55,811 bases of DNA from Mycobacteriaceae bacterium (GCA_903970145.1 CAJCHO010000110.1:1-55811); one strand, 5' to 3'; positions 8,080 through 16,792 are shown, counted from the first letter of the stretch. A program made the numbers and translations. The notes: a model not told the origin generated them from the sequence alone.

Positions 8080-8601
8080 CTACTTCTTCTTCTTTGGTGC
8101 CAGCACCATGATCATCTGGCGCCCTTCCATCTTCGGGAACTGCTCGACCTGACCGAAGGGTTCGAGTTCGTTGCGTACCCTCTCCAAAAGCCGCGCACCG
8201 ATTTCCTGGTGGGCCATCTCGCGTCCACGGAATCGCAGGGTCACCTTGGTCTTGTCGCCCTCTTCAAGAAAGCGGATCAGGTTGCGCAACTTGATGGCGT
8301 AATCGCCTTCGTCGGTACCTGGCCGGAATTTGATTTCCTTGACCTGGATGATTTTCTGCTTGAGCTTCGCCTCGTGGGCCTTCTTTTGCTCCTGGTACTT
8401 GAACTTGCCGTAATCCATCAGGCGACACACCGGCGGTTCGGCTTGCGGTGCTATCTCAACCAGGTCTACGTCCTGCTCCTCCGACATGCGCAGAGCGTCC
8501 GGCAACCTGACTATTCCCAATGGCTCGTTGTTCACTCCCACGAGTCGTACTTCTGGTGCGTTAATTTCCCCGTTCAGGCGATGCGATTTTTCCGTAGCGA
8601 T
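8080..8601 (-). CDS. infC: Translation initiation factor IF-3, ATC start codon
   Basis: The apparent GTG start at 8541 truncates the protein. Reading upstream in frame gives [20 protein letters not shown], the conserved IF-3 N-terminus, beginning at an ATC codon at 8601-8599. A perfect GGAGG ribosome site is six bases before that ATC. The full product is then 173 residues, the normal length, with an N-terminal domain (1-75), lysine-rich linker, and C-terminal domain ([20 protein letters not shown] onward). IF-3 rejects initiation at non-canonical start codons, so its own rare start gives autoregulation, as known in E. coli (AUU). It follows thrS after 39 bases. Confidence 0.95.
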   Translation of the reverse strand: MATEKSHRLNGEINAPEVRLVGVNNEPLGIVRLPDALRMSEEQDVDLVEIAPQAEPPVCRLMDYGKFKYQEQKKAHEAKLKQKIIQVKEIKFRPGTDEGDYAIKLRNLIRFLEEGDKTKVTLRFRGREMAHQEIGARLLERVRNELEPFGQVEQFPKMEGRQMIMVLAPKKKK

Positions 8602-8640
8602 CGGAAGCCTCCAAAAAAATGAAAAAATAAACCGTGCGAC

Positions 8641-10563
8641 TCACGCAGTCGGGCTGTTTGAGCGGCGAAGGACTTCGTCCTGCAGTCGATTCGCGAACTC
8701 GATCTGGGGTATGACACCGAGATCTACGCCCCCGCGGGCACGCACGGCCACCGTACCAGCGTGCATTTCTTTTTCCCCCACCACCAGGATGTAGGGCAAC
8801 TTTTGCACGCTATGTTCGCGGATTTTATACGTAATCTTCTCGTTACGCAAATCGGCAATAGCCCTAAATCCTTGTTTTTTCAGCATTAGTACAACTTCTT
8901 CGGCATACGGGGCCGAGGCGTCGGCGATATTGCACACCACCACCTGCACGGGTGCCAGCCAGGCCGGCAGCGCCCCCGCAAAATGCTCGATCAGCATGCC
9001 GATAAAGCGCTCGAGCGAGCCGACGATAGCCCGGTGCAGCAGGACCGGGACCCGCCGGGTGTTGTCTTCGGCGGCGTATTCGGCCCCGAGACGCGCGGGC
9101 ATGGAAAAGTCGACCTGCATCGTGCCGCACTGCCACTGGCGGCCAAGCGAATCCTTCAGGGTGTACTCGATCTTGGGGCCGTAAAAGGCGCCTTCGCCGG
9201 GCGAGAGCGTGTATTCGCAGCCCGAGCGGCGCAGCGACTCGATCAGGGCGGCCTCGGCCTTGTCCCAGACCTCGTCGCTACCCACGCGCTTATCCGGTCG
9301 CAGGGCGACTTTGTAGATGATGTCGGTGAAGCCGAAATCGGCGTAGACCCGCTGCAACAGCGAAGTATAGGCGGTGCACTCGGCGAGGATCTGGTCCTCG
9401 GTGCAGAAGATATGGCCGTCATCCTGGGTAAAGCCGCGCACGCGCATGATGCCGTGCAGGCTCCCCGAGGGTTCGTTGCGGTGGCACTGGCCGAATTCAC
9501 CATAGCGTAGCGGCAGTTCCCGGTAACTGTGCAACCCGGCGTTGAAAATCTGGATGTGGCCCGGACAGTTCATCGGCTTTAACGCATAGGCACGGTTCTC
9601 CGACTCGGTCGTGAACATGTTTTCGCGATAATTGTCCCAGTGACCGGTCTTCTCCCAGAGCGATCGATCGAGGATCTGCGGCGCCTTGACCTCCTGGTAG
9701 CCGTTGTCCTGGTAGACACGCCGCATGTACTGTTCGACCTGCTGCCAGATCACCCAGCCCTTGGGATGCCAGAACACCAGGCCCGGCGCCTCGTCCTGCA
9801 TGTGAAACAGATCGAGCAGGCGGCCAAGCTTGCGATGGTCGCGCTTTTCGGCCTCCTCGAGCATGTGCAGGTAGGCGTCCTGGTCTTCCTTTTTTGCCCA
9901 GGCAGTGCCATAGATCCGCTGCAGCATCTCGTTTTTCGAGTCGCCGCGCCAGTAGGCGCCAGCCAGCTTCATGAGTTTGAAAACCTTCAGGCGTCCGGTC
10001 GAGGGCACGTGGGGACCGCGACACAGGTCGATGAAATCGCCCTCGCGGTAGAGGGAGATGTCCTCGTTGGCAGGAATCGAGGCAATGATCTCTGCCTTGT
10101 AGTGCTCGCCGATCGACTTGAAGAATTCGACCGCGGCATCGCGCTTCCAGACCTCACGGGTGACCGGCAGATCGCGCGCCGCCAGTTCGGCCATCTTCTT
10201 TTCTATTGCGGCGAGATCCTCGGGAGTAAAGGCGCGCTTGTAGGAGAAGTCGTAGTAAAAGCCGTTCTCGATGACCGGACCAATGGTCACCTGGGCGTCG
10301 GGGAACAATTCCTTGACCGCGTACGCCAAGAGGTGCGCGGTGGAGTGACGGATCAGATCGACGCCATCGGCGTCCTTGCCAGTCACGATCGAGATCTGCG
10401 CGTCGTGCTGGATGACATGCGACAGATCGACAAGCTCACCATCGACGCGCGCGCCGAGCGCAGCCTTGGCCAAGCCCGCGCCAATGGAGGTCGCTACCGC
10501 AAGCGCTGACACCGGTTCGGGATAGGAGCGGACAGAGCCGTCCGGGAGTTGAATATTTACCAT
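8641..10563 (-). CDS. thrS: Threonine-tRNA ligase
   Basis: 640 residues, the standard length. Domains in order are N-terminal TGS (1-62), the editing domain with the zinc-like [16 protein letters not shown] motif (about 73-90), the class II catalytic core ([10 protein letters not shown], the [11 protein letters not shown] region and the C-terminal motif 3), and the anticodon-binding domain (about 540-640). It charges tRNA-Thr and edits misactivated serine. It heads the operon with infC 39 bases downstream. The leader contains a Thr-codon mini-ORF and an intrinsic terminator, described separately, which suggests control by threonyl-tRNA level. Confidence 0.97.
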   Translation of the reverse strand: MVNIQLPDGSVRSYPEPVSALAVATSIGAGLAKAALGARVDGELVDLSHVIQHDAQISIVTGKDADGVDLIRHSTAHLLAYAVKELFPDAQVTIGPVIENGFYYDFSYKRAFTPEDLAAIEKKMAELAARDLPVTREVWKRDAAVEFFKSIGEHYKAEIIASIPANEDISLYREGDFIDLCRGPHVPSTGRLKVFKLMKLAGAYWRGDSKNEMLQRIYGTAWAKKEDQDAYLHMLEEAEKRDHRKLGRLLDLFHMQDEAPGLVFWHPKGWVIWQQVEQYMRRVYQDNGYQEVKAPQILDRSLWEKTGHWDNYRENMFTTESENRAYALKPMNCPGHIQIFNAGLHSYRELPLRYGEFGQCHRNEPSGSLHGIMRVRGFTQDDGHIFCTEDQILAECTAYTSLLQRVYADFGFTDIIYKVALRPDKRVGSDEVWDKAEAALIESLRRSGCEYTLSPGEGAFYGPKIEYTLKDSLGRQWQCGTMQVDFSMPARLGAEYAAEDNTRRVPVLLHRAIVGSLERFIGMLIEHFAGALPAWLAPVQVVVCNIADASAPYAEEVVLMLKKQGFRAIADLRNEKITYKIREHSVQKLPYILVVGEKEMHAGTVAVRARGGVDLGVIPQIEFANRLQDEVLRRSNSPTA

Positions 10564-10588
10564 GTCGATTCTCGGGGTGAAGGGGAAT

Positions 10589-10616
10589 AAAAAAACGCGG
10601 CCAAGCCGCGCTTTTT
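10589..10616 (-). terminator. Intrinsic terminator in the thrS leader (putative attenuator)
   Basis: On the minus strand CGCGG-CTTGG-CCGCG forms a stem (plus positions 10596-10610), extended by A-U pairs on both sides, and is followed by seven U residues (10595-10589). It lies about 50 bases after the stop of the Thr-rich mini-ORF and 26 bases before the thrS ATG, the geometry of a ribosome-mediated attenuator. It could alternatively terminate transcripts from the M3 peptidase gene, whose stop is about 200 bases upstream. Confidence 0.75.
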
Positions 10617-10661
10617 ACGAGAGCCCGAGCGATAACTACGGGCAAAGGCGTGCGCGACCAC

Positions 10662-10730
10662 TCAGCGGTTGTCGATCTCCGTCGTAGTTCGCGGTGTCAT
10701 AACCATTGCCTGGGCCCTTTCCCTCGCCAT
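10662..10730 (-). CDS. Candidate Thr-codon leader peptide of thrS
   Basis: A 22-codon frame begins at ATG 10730, with in-frame ATGs at 10706 and 10700, and stops at 10664-10662. Its centre reads MVMTPRTTTEIDNR, with threonine codons ACA, ACT, ACG and ACG (four in six positions). The Thr-codon segment AACTACG is exactly complementary to CGTAGTT at plus 10634-10640, downstream of the stop, and an intrinsic terminator follows before thrS. This matches the parts list of an attenuation leader. None of the ATGs has a strong ribosome site, so translation is unproven. Confidence 0.5.
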   Translation of the reverse strand: MARERAQAMVMTPRTTTEIDNR

Positions 10731-10817
10731 GCACAGTGATTGCTGCCTGGCGTGATTCTATCAAGTTCGGCACACCCGCGCGTCCCGCCGTTGCGGCGGC
10801 GAGACGCGCGACCAGTT

Positions 10818-12902
10818 CTAGTTTTCGCCCTTCACCCAGCGCGAGAACGGCTCGAAGCTCTCGTCACGACCGAGGAAATCCTCCACGAGCTTCTGGGCAG
10901 GCTTGGAGCCGCCCGGTTCCAGCACGGCGTGGCGGTAGCGCAGCGCGGTCGGGCCGTCGAGCAGGTGCTTGCGGTCAAACTGCGCGAAAAAGTCGATGGC
11001 GATGACCTTGTCGAGCACATAGGTGTAGTAGTTCGAGCTGTAGCCAACGAGATGGCCAAAGTTGGCGAACTGGTGCATGTCGGGCACCTGCGAGATGACC
11101 ACATACTTCTGCCATTCGCTATCCCAGAGTTTGTCCGGATCAAGCGTATCCGAGTCGGCAGCGTGCACGTCCGAAGCATAGGCCGAGTAAAAGAGCTGGC
11201 GGCTCGTCCAGTTGGCGCGACCGAACTGCGAGGCATGGTTCATCGTCTCGATAAGCGCGGTCGGGATCACTTCGCCTGACTGATAGTGCTTGCCAAAGCT
11301 CTGCAGGATGGAGGGATCGTGGATCAGTTCTTCGAGCATCTGCGAGGGCGCCTCGACGAAGTCGCCCTCAGTCGAAATGCCGCTGATGCCGTCGTACTTC
11401 TGGAATCCGCCCAGGGTGGAATGCATCAGGTGGCCAAGCTCGTGGAAGAAGGTCTGCACCTCGCCAAACTCCATCAGGCCCGGGTCGCCCTCCTTGCCGC
11501 CGGCAAAGTTGCAGACCAGGCGCCCTTCGGGCAGCTGCTTGCCCAGAATGCCGGGCACGACCGTGCTTGAATTGAACCACTTGTCCTTGCCCTCGCGCGG
11601 ATGCATGTCAAGGTAGATGCGGCCGATGCGTTTGCCCACGCGCGGGCTCGAAGTGTCGCGATCGATGACATCCCAGGCCGAGACTGACTTGTCCCACAGC
11701 GGCATGGTGGTATTGCGCACAAACTCGACGTGAAAGAGCTTGCCGGTAATTTCCAGGATGCCGCGCTCGACCTGCTCATACGGGAAGTAGGGTCGCATCG
11801 ACTGGGCATCAAAGCCGAAGGTTTCCTTGCTGTAGTTATCGTTCCAGTAGCCAGCGCTGCTCTGGTCGAGGTCCTTGATCGAGGCATCGTGCGCCTGTGC
11901 GAATGCCAGTACCTTCTGGTACTCGGCACGGGCCTGCTCGCGGCTGGCGGCATCGGTCTTCTCGAAGAAGGCATTGAGCTTGGCGCGGCTACCCATCATC
12001 TGGTCGGCCATCGCGAAATCGGGCCAGGTCGGAAAACCGAGCAGATGCGCGACCTGGTTACGCGCGCGCAGCATGTCGATGAGCACCTGCCTGTTGTCCG
12101 GATAGGCCCGCGAGTTGTAGGCGATCAGCATGCGCCGACGCAGATCGGCGCTCTTGGCATAACTCATCACGGGACCGAAGTCCGGTGCATCGGTGGTCAG
12201 GGTGATGACGCCATTTGCGTCAGGTTTGTGGAGCGCGACATAGTCGGCGGGCAAGCCGTCGAGCTCCTTCGCGTCACTGACGGTGACCTTGCGCACATCA
12301 ACGGCGATGTTGTGCTCGAAATCGATACCCTTTTGCGAGATCTGATCGAGCAGGGCCTTGACCTTGGCGCGCTCCTCGGGAGTGCGATCAGCACCGGCGA
12401 GGCGATATTCGAGCAGCGAGCGCTGGAGATAGTACTGGGTGGCTGCGTCGGCTTTGCTGGCATCGATTGCCGCCAGAACTTCATAGACCTCATGGTTCAG
12501 GGTAAATTCATTGCCGATTTCCTGGAGGCGCTGGTTCTGCTTTTCCGCTTCATCGCGGATCGCCTTGTCTGGCGCCACCCGCGAGATCAGGTCGGAGACC
12601 TGCGTGGTTGCCAGGTCCAGCTCGGCGCGCGCCTCGTCATACAGGGCAAGGTCGACGGCAACCGTATGGCTTTGGCGCTTGGCGATGAGCTTTTTCACGG
12701 CCTCGTTAAAACGTGCCACATGAAAGTCGACCCATTGGTCGAGCTGCGCCGGCTTGGTCAGACCGATCCAGCTGTGCATGGGATCGGCAATTTTGGTGGG
12801 TGGCACGCTGGCAGCGTGCGCCTCGGCAAAGGCACTCGCGGAGATAAGCGCGCAGGCGAGAAGGCGGACGATCGGGGTGAAGCGGACTGGAATACGGGAC
12901 AT
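10818..12902 (-). CDS. Exported M3-family zinc metallopeptidase
   Basis: ATG at 12902 (AGGAGA site upstream) gives 694 residues. Reading further upstream to 13247 adds a low-quality extension, so I use the ATG that begins the signal peptide MSRIPVRFTPIVRLLACALI, which ends near an AHAA cleavage site around residue 30. The zinc motif HELGH is at residues about 487-491 (FFHELGHLMHS), with the third ligand in EAPSQMLEEL downstream, as in thimet oligopeptidase and Dcp relatives. The enzyme should cut short peptides in the periplasm or at the envelope. It stands alone, with thrS about 255 bases downstream. Confidence 0.93.
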   Translation of the reverse strand: MSRIPVRFTPIVRLLACALISASAFAEAHAASVPPTKIADPMHSWIGLTKPAQLDQWVDFHVARFNEAVKKLIAKRQSHTVAVDLALYDEARAELDLATTQVSDLISRVAPDKAIRDEAEKQNQRLQEIGNEFTLNHEVYEVLAAIDASKADAATQYYLQRSLLEYRLAGADRTPEERAKVKALLDQISQKGIDFEHNIAVDVRKVTVSDAKELDGLPADYVALHKPDANGVITLTTDAPDFGPVMSYAKSADLRRRMLIAYNSRAYPDNRQVLIDMLRARNQVAHLLGFPTWPDFAMADQMMGSRAKLNAFFEKTDAASREQARAEYQKVLAFAQAHDASIKDLDQSSAGYWNDNYSKETFGFDAQSMRPYFPYEQVERGILEITGKLFHVEFVRNTTMPLWDKSVSAWDVIDRDTSSPRVGKRIGRIYLDMHPREGKDKWFNSSTVVPGILGKQLPEGRLVCNFAGGKEGDPGLMEFGEVQTFFHELGHLMHSTLGGFQKYDGISGISTEGDFVEAPSQMLEELIHDPSILQSFGKHYQSGEVIPTALIETMNHASQFGRANWTSRQLFYSAYASDVHAADSDTLDPDKLWDSEWQKYVVISQVPDMHQFANFGHLVGYSSNYYTYVLDKVIAIDFFAQFDRKHLLDGPTALRYRHAVLEPGGSKPAQKLVEDFLGRDESFEPFSRWVKGEN

Positions 12903-13278
12903 GAAGTCTCCTGAATATTGGGTCGCCCCTCTGTTGCGGGGGTCGGTCTCCGCGGCGAGGCGTCTGGCCGCGCCGCGCAAGGCCGAAATGATAGCCAGAC
13001 CGGGGCGAGTCGACCAGCCAGAGTGCGACAGACTGCAGCCGACGTGGGACGAAATGCAGGGAAAGCGCTCGGGCGGCGGATTACGCCCGGGACGACTTGC
13101 GGGAAATTGCTGGCAAATGGGCTGGCGGCTCTGAGTACTGCGCGGGGAGCGCCTGGGGCGAGCCTGTGGCGCTAGAGCCTGGTGGTGGGCTCGGATCCCG
13201 TTCGGGTCCGGTGCCGGGAAGGCCGACGGCGGAACGCTGGACGCCAACCGGTCCCATCTGACGACAATCCGGCCGCGG
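12903..13278. other. Intergenic region upstream of the M3 peptidase
   Basis: About 375 GC-rich bases between the peptidase start and the HEPN-like gene. The peptidase ribosome site is at its left edge. I looked for a second copy of the tRNA-Val 3' end, which would mark the left border of the island, and found none. No RNA gene is recognised. Confidence 0.4.
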
Positions 13279-13800
13279 TCAGGCTTTTTCGACCTCGGCT
13301 AGTCTGTCAACGATCGCTGCAGCACCTTTGAAAGCGGCGCTTGCCTTCTGGAAATCGCCGGCTTGCCCAGCTTCTAGGAACCGGCCATACACCCCGCCCT
13401 CACTCGGCGAGGTTTCGGCGACATACTGAAACGAACCTTTTACTTCGTCCTTCGCATCGCGCACGCTTTTTGTAATCGCCGCGACCGAGATTACGGGCAC
13501 CTCAATTTTTTTCACCTCACCGGATAGCGTTTCGAAACCCAGTTCGCCCAATTTGGCGCGCGCTGCTCGAAAATCCGAGTGAAGTACCTTATTGCGAAGC
13601 TGACGGCACAGTCGCAAAGTTTCCTTGTCTTCAGCGGACAGGAACCCATCGAAATGGCGCGTTATCTCGCCCTCGATGTCCTCAAGGTTTTTTTGATGCG
13701 CATCCTGCTGCAGGGCCGGTACCCTCCCTGCCAGCAAGCGCAACTTGAGTTCCACGATCGCCCCATCCGCGGCAGCGGCCTTGAATGGTTCTAAGAACAT
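13279..13800 (-). CDS. Hypothetical helical protein with HEPN-like RNxxxH motif
   Basis: From ATG 13800 the product is 173 residues; a TTG at 13821 would add seven. Neither has a good ribosome site. I cannot assign a family. The sequence is rich in helices and contains LCRQLRNKVLHSDF near the middle, which fits the R-N-x3-H pattern of HEPN-superfamily RNases and toxins. The gene lies 57 bases downstream of an XRE regulator on the same strand, next to an AbiE system, a setting typical of toxin-antitoxin or defence genes. The HEPN assignment is a motif-level suggestion, not a domain match. Confidence 0.55.
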   Translation of the reverse strand: MFLEPFKAAAADGAIVELKLRLLAGRVPALQQDAHQKNLEDIEGEITRHFDGFLSAEDKETLRLCRQLRNKVLHSDFRAARAKLGELGFETLSGEVKKIEVPVISVAAITKSVRDAKDEVKGSFQYVAETSPSEGGVYGRFLEAGQAGDFQKASAAFKGAAAIVDRLAEVEKA

Positions 13801-13878
13801 TAAGATCGCAAATGATTGCAAAGTAGGGCCACGCTCATTCCGGTGTTAGTGGGTGCTTTTTTCCCGGCGATCCCGCAA

Positions 13879-14676
13879 TCAAAGCTTAATTTTTTTGCAA
13901 GCGCTCGTGTTCGGTGTGGTAGGGCATGGCGTTGCACCGAACGTTCTCAGCAAATCGCCGGCGACGGTCGCGGCCTTCGGCGAAAAATAATAAATGTGCT
14001 CGCCGGCCGTGGTGTTGCCGTGGAATACCTCGACGTTTTTGGGTACGCCAGCCGCCATGAATTTTGAGGCGAACTTGTTAATGAGCGCGCTAGCGCTCAT
14101 GTCTTTAACATCGTCGCCGCCGCCAATAATGACTTGATGCCACGGCTCAGCTTTTAGCGCATCGAGGTCCTTCTGCCGGATATACAAACGACCGTAGCCG
14201 TCGAAGTTATCGGGATCAGCGATTGCCAGTGTGATCGCGTCCAACAATTCGCCACGGTGCCGCTCAAAGGTTTTCAGGAAGGCGTCATCGGGAACGTTTT
14301 CTGAATGCCCGTCGAGATCTTCGAGGACTTCCCGCGATATAAAAACCGTAACGCCTTTCCCCTGCCACTCGATGGTGAAAGGTAGCCCTTCCCATTTCTG
14401 CATTGTGGTAGGTCGGCGAATGATGTTGGGCCAACTTGCAACCAGGCGAACTCCGGGGCCACCGTCTGGACCACCTCCGACAAAGGCAACGCCCCCGTTG
14501 TGTAAAGCGCGGCGGACATTTGCGGCTGCGCCTGTATCGGGAGCGCGCTTCTCGCTTTCCATATCACGAACGGTACTCAGGCCCACTTCAGCCTCTTTGG
14601 ATAGTTGTTCCTGCGACCAATCCAGGAGTGCGCGACCAGCCCTTATTTGGGCGGGAATTATTAGCGAGTTGTTCAT
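13879..14676 (-). CDS. XRE-family HTH protein with unassigned C-terminal region
   Basis: 265 residues. Residues 6-60 form a Cro/CI-type helix-turn-helix (IRAGRALLDWSQEQLSKEAE and GLSTVRDMES), followed by the GGVAFVGGGPDGGPGVRL strand often seen after such HTHs. Residues about 90-175 (LPFTIEWQGKGVTVFISREV, then FERHRGELLDAI) recall DUF1488-type proteins, but I am not certain. The last 80 residues include HIYYFSPKAATVAGDLLRTF. A good promoter with no long leader precedes it. It probably regulates itself and the HEPN-like gene downstream, perhaps as antitoxin. Confidence 0.75.
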   Translation of the reverse strand: MNNSLIIPAQIRAGRALLDWSQEQLSKEAEVGLSTVRDMESEKRAPDTGAAANVRRALHNGGVAFVGGGPDGGPGVRLVASWPNIIRRPTTMQKWEGLPFTIEWQGKGVTVFISREVLEDLDGHSENVPDDAFLKTFERHRGELLDAITLAIADPDNFDGYGRLYIRQKDLDALKAEPWHQVIIGGGDDVKDMSASALINKFASKFMAAGVPKNVEVFHGNTTAGEHIYYFSPKAATVAGDLLRTFGATPCPTTPNTSACKKIKL

Positions 14677-14708
14677 TTAAACCCATATAGGAAGACGATT
14701 TAAATTCT

Positions 14709-14736
14709 ATAATACACCGAAAATAGTTTATATCAA
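14709..14736 (-). promoter_or_regulatory. Promoter of the XRE gene
   Basis: On the minus strand TTGATA (14736-14731) is separated by 16 bases from TATTAT (14714-14709) in an AT-rich region unlike the surrounding DNA. The XRE ATG lies at 14676, leaving a short leader. Confidence 0.65.
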
Positions 14737-14812
14737 CAGTTATAAAGGGTGGCGTCCGCCCCGTGCAACGCAATGCTCGCCCCCTTCGCACCCAATTTAT
14801 ACGCAAAAACCA

Positions 14813-14840
14813 TTGCTTTTTGTCGAGTTTTGCATATGAT
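14813..14840 (+). promoter_or_regulatory. Promoter of abiE operon, possibly leaderless
   Basis: TTGCTT (14813-14818) and TATGAT (14835-14840) are 16 bases apart. Transcription would start about seven bases after the -10 box, at or next to the ATG at 14847, so the mRNA may lack a leader. No ribosome site is visible before that ATG. Confidence 0.55.
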
Positions 14841-14846
14841 CCGGTT

Positions 14847-15665
14847 ATGACTTCCCTCGCACAATTCGTCGATGACCGGCTGGTCCATGGCCGCGCCTAC
14901 TTCTCCCGCGAAGAGGCGCAGGCTGCGCTCGGCCTGAAACCCGACGCCCTCGCCGCCGCCCTCACCCGGCTGATCAAGAAACAGCGGCTGGCGAACCCCC
15001 GGCATGGCTTCTATCTGATCCTGCGGCCTGAAGACCAGGTGGCCGGCGCACCCGATCCGGTGCGTTGGATCGACCCGCTGATGAAATACCAGCGCTTCGA
15101 CTACCGCATCTCCCTGCTGCGGGCAGCGGCCTTCCATGGCTCATCGCATCAGGCGGCGATGGTTTTTCAGGTGGTCGTGCCCAAGCAATTGCGCAACTTC
15201 GAAATCGGCCGCCATCGCCTCCAGTTTCTCTACCAGGCGTCGGAGGCGTTCGCTCAGGTGAACCAGCCCGATCAGCTTGACCAGATCAAGAGCGAGACCG
15301 GCTTCGCCCAGGTGGCCGGTGTCGAGCTGACCCTACTGGATTGCGCGCGCTACTTTCACAAGGCGGCCGGCATCAACGGCGTCGCACAAATCGCCAAAGA
15401 CATCGGCGCCAAGGCCGATCCGCACAAGCTCGCCAAACTCGCCTCAGCCTACGAGAACTCGTCCGTGCGCCGGCTCGGCTACCTGCTCGACCGCGCCGGG
15501 CATGCCCGGCAGGCCAGCGCGCTGGAACCCTTCGTCAAAAAAGCCAAGACCGCGCTGCCGCTCGACCCCGCCGTCAAGCCGCTCATTGCGTCGCTGGCCC
15601 ACGCCCAGCAGAAGGTTGCCAAGTGGAAGCTGGTCATCAATGAGCCAGTGGAGATCGACTTTTGA
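14847..15665 (+). CDS. AbiEi-type antitoxin (type IV TA)
   Basis: 272 residues from ATG 14847. An upstream in-frame extension to 14763 crosses the promoter and is rejected. The N-terminal 60 residues are a winged helix (YFSREEAQAALGLKPDALAA, LIKKQRLANPRHGFYLI), and the rest is the AbiEi C-terminal antitoxin domain (RFDYRISLLRAAAFHGSSHQ, LTLLDCARY). In AbiE systems this protein represses the operon and counters the nucleotidyltransferase toxin without direct complex formation. The toxin gene overlaps its stop codon. Known AbiE systems protect against phages by abortive infection. Confidence 0.88.
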   Translation: MTSLAQFVDDRLVHGRAYFSREEAQAALGLKPDALAAALTRLIKKQRLANPRHGFYLILRPEDQVAGAPDPVRWIDPLMKYQRFDYRISLLRAAAFHGSSHQAAMVFQVVVPKQLRNFEIGRHRLQFLYQASEAFAQVNQPDQLDQIKSETGFAQVAGVELTLLDCARYFHKAAGINGVAQIAKDIGAKADPHKLAKLASAYENSSVRRLGYLLDRAGHARQASALEPFVKKAKTALPLDPAVKPLIASLAHAQQKVAKWKLVINEPVEIDF

Positions 15666-16534
15666 TTCCCGGCGCGAATATCCAGGCCTGGCGCGCGAAA
15701 GCGCCCTGGCCCGACGCGCGGCAGGTCGAGCAGGATCTGATCATCTGCCGCGCGCTGTGCGACCTGTTCAATGCGCCAGCATTGAAAGGCAAAGTCGCCT
15801 TCCGCGGCGGCACCGCCCTTCACAAGCTGTTGTTCAAGCAGCCACTGCGCTATTCGGAAGACATCGACCTGGTGCAGACCGAGGCGGAACCCATCGGCGC
15901 CACAGTCGATGCGATCCGCGACGCCCTGTCCTGGCTCGGCAAGTGCAACCGGGCGCAGGCCGGACATTCGATCCATTTGGTATTCAAGTTCACGCCCGAG
16001 GCCGACGCGCAGGCGACGCTGAAACTCAAGGTCGAAATCAACACGCGCGAGCATTCGCCCCTGTTCGGCATCCAGCCCTACCCCTTCGCCGTGAACAACG
16101 ACTGGTATCAGGGCAAGACCGAAATCGCCTCCTTCACGCCCGAAGAATTGTTCGGCACCAAGCTGCGCGCGCTGCTACAGCGGCGCAAGAACCGCGACCT
16201 GTTCGATCTGCATCATGGCCTCGAACAGCTCGCGCTGAATACGGGCAAGCTCCTCGCCTGTTTCGAGCATTACCTGGCGCTGGAAGGCAAACCCATCACC
16301 CGCGCCGTCGCCGAGCAGCGCATGCTGGAAAAGCTCACGCGCAGCCTGACCGAAGACATCGGGCCGTTGCTTCCCGCCGGCGTCCGCTTCAATGACGATG
16401 ACGCCCTGCGGGCCTTCGAGCGCGTATGGACGCAACTGATTGTCCGTATTCCGGGCGAGACGTGGAAGCTCACGGACAAGGCCATCGAGGAACTGCGCGA
16501 AAAGAAATATCCGGGACTACTGCGCGATAGCTAG
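15662..16534 (+). CDS. AbiEii-type nucleotidyltransferase toxin (type IV TA)
   Basis: 290 residues from a TTG overlapping the antitoxin stop by four bases, indicating coupled translation. Nucleotidyltransferase motifs are intact: FRGGTALHKLLF (residues about 47-58, G-G-T-x-L), SEDIDLV (metal-binding D-x-D), KVEIN, and the C-terminal KLRALLQRRKNRDLFDLHHG typical of AbiEii/MenT toxins. These enzymes transfer nucleotides to tRNA or related targets and arrest growth. With the HEPN-like/XRE genes it makes the stretch on the 3' side of tRNA-Val look like a defence island. Confidence 0.9.
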   Translation: MIPGANIQAWRAKAPWPDARQVEQDLIICRALCDLFNAPALKGKVAFRGGTALHKLLFKQPLRYSEDIDLVQTEAEPIGATVDAIRDALSWLGKCNRAQAGHSIHLVFKFTPEADAQATLKLKVEINTREHSPLFGIQPYPFAVNNDWYQGKTEIASFTPEELFGTKLRALLQRRKNRDLFDLHHGLEQLALNTGKLLACFEHYLALEGKPITRAVAEQRMLEKLTRSLTEDIGPLLPAGVRFNDDDALRAFERVWTQLIVRIPGETWKLTDKAIEELREKKYPGLLRDS

Positions 16535-16750
16535 CAACGCTCGCACTTCGTTCGCTATCACTCTGTGAAGTATCATCTGACCTGCTTCGTGGGTAAAATC
16601 ATTACGTGTGAAATGATTCATCAGATAACCAAGTGGCAATTACGGATATGGGCCAGTCCCAGCGGAAAACTAAGGAGTACATGACGTGGGCAAGCTGCCC
16701 GTCATCCGGTTTTTGCGGCCGAATAACCTAACCCCGGCCTAACCCCGCAA
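16535..16750. other. Intergenic region between AbiE toxin gene and tRNA-Val
   Basis: About 215 bases. It contains an inverted repeat AATCATT (16597-16603) / AATGATT (16612-16618). A bulged hairpin at 16681-16705 has a T5 run shortly after it and may terminate the abiE transcript. Two near-tandem copies of CCTAACCCCG follow (16727-16736, 16738-16747). The last resemble small repeats near integrase attachment ends. No gene larger than a 16-codon frame is present. Confidence 0.45.
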
Positions 16751-16784
16751 TAAAAAAGGAGTTGGGCTGTTCGCCCAACTCCTT
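16751..16784 (-). terminator. Terminator of tRNA-Val
   Basis: AAGGAGTTGGGC (16756-16767) pairs perfectly over 12 bp with GCCCAACTCCTT (16773-16784) around a 5-base loop. On the minus strand the stem is followed by TTTTTTATT, making a strong intrinsic terminator just past the tRNA-Val 3' end. Confidence 0.88.
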
Positions 16785-16792
16785 GATTTTAT

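Noticed and set aside
11730..12914. 394-codon plus-strand frame antisense to the M3 peptidase
   Set aside because: Mirror of the peptidase reading frame; no recognisable protein features.
12903..13247. In-frame N-terminal extension of the M3 peptidase
   Set aside because: The shorter start at 12902 has an AGGAGA site and begins a clear signal peptide. The extension is Pro/Arg-rich and would bury the signal.
16672..16729. Short frame starting at 16681 after AAGGAG in the AbiE-tRNA-Val spacer
   Set aside because: Only 16 codons, the ribosome site is too close to the ATG (three bases), and the same bases form a terminator-like hairpin.
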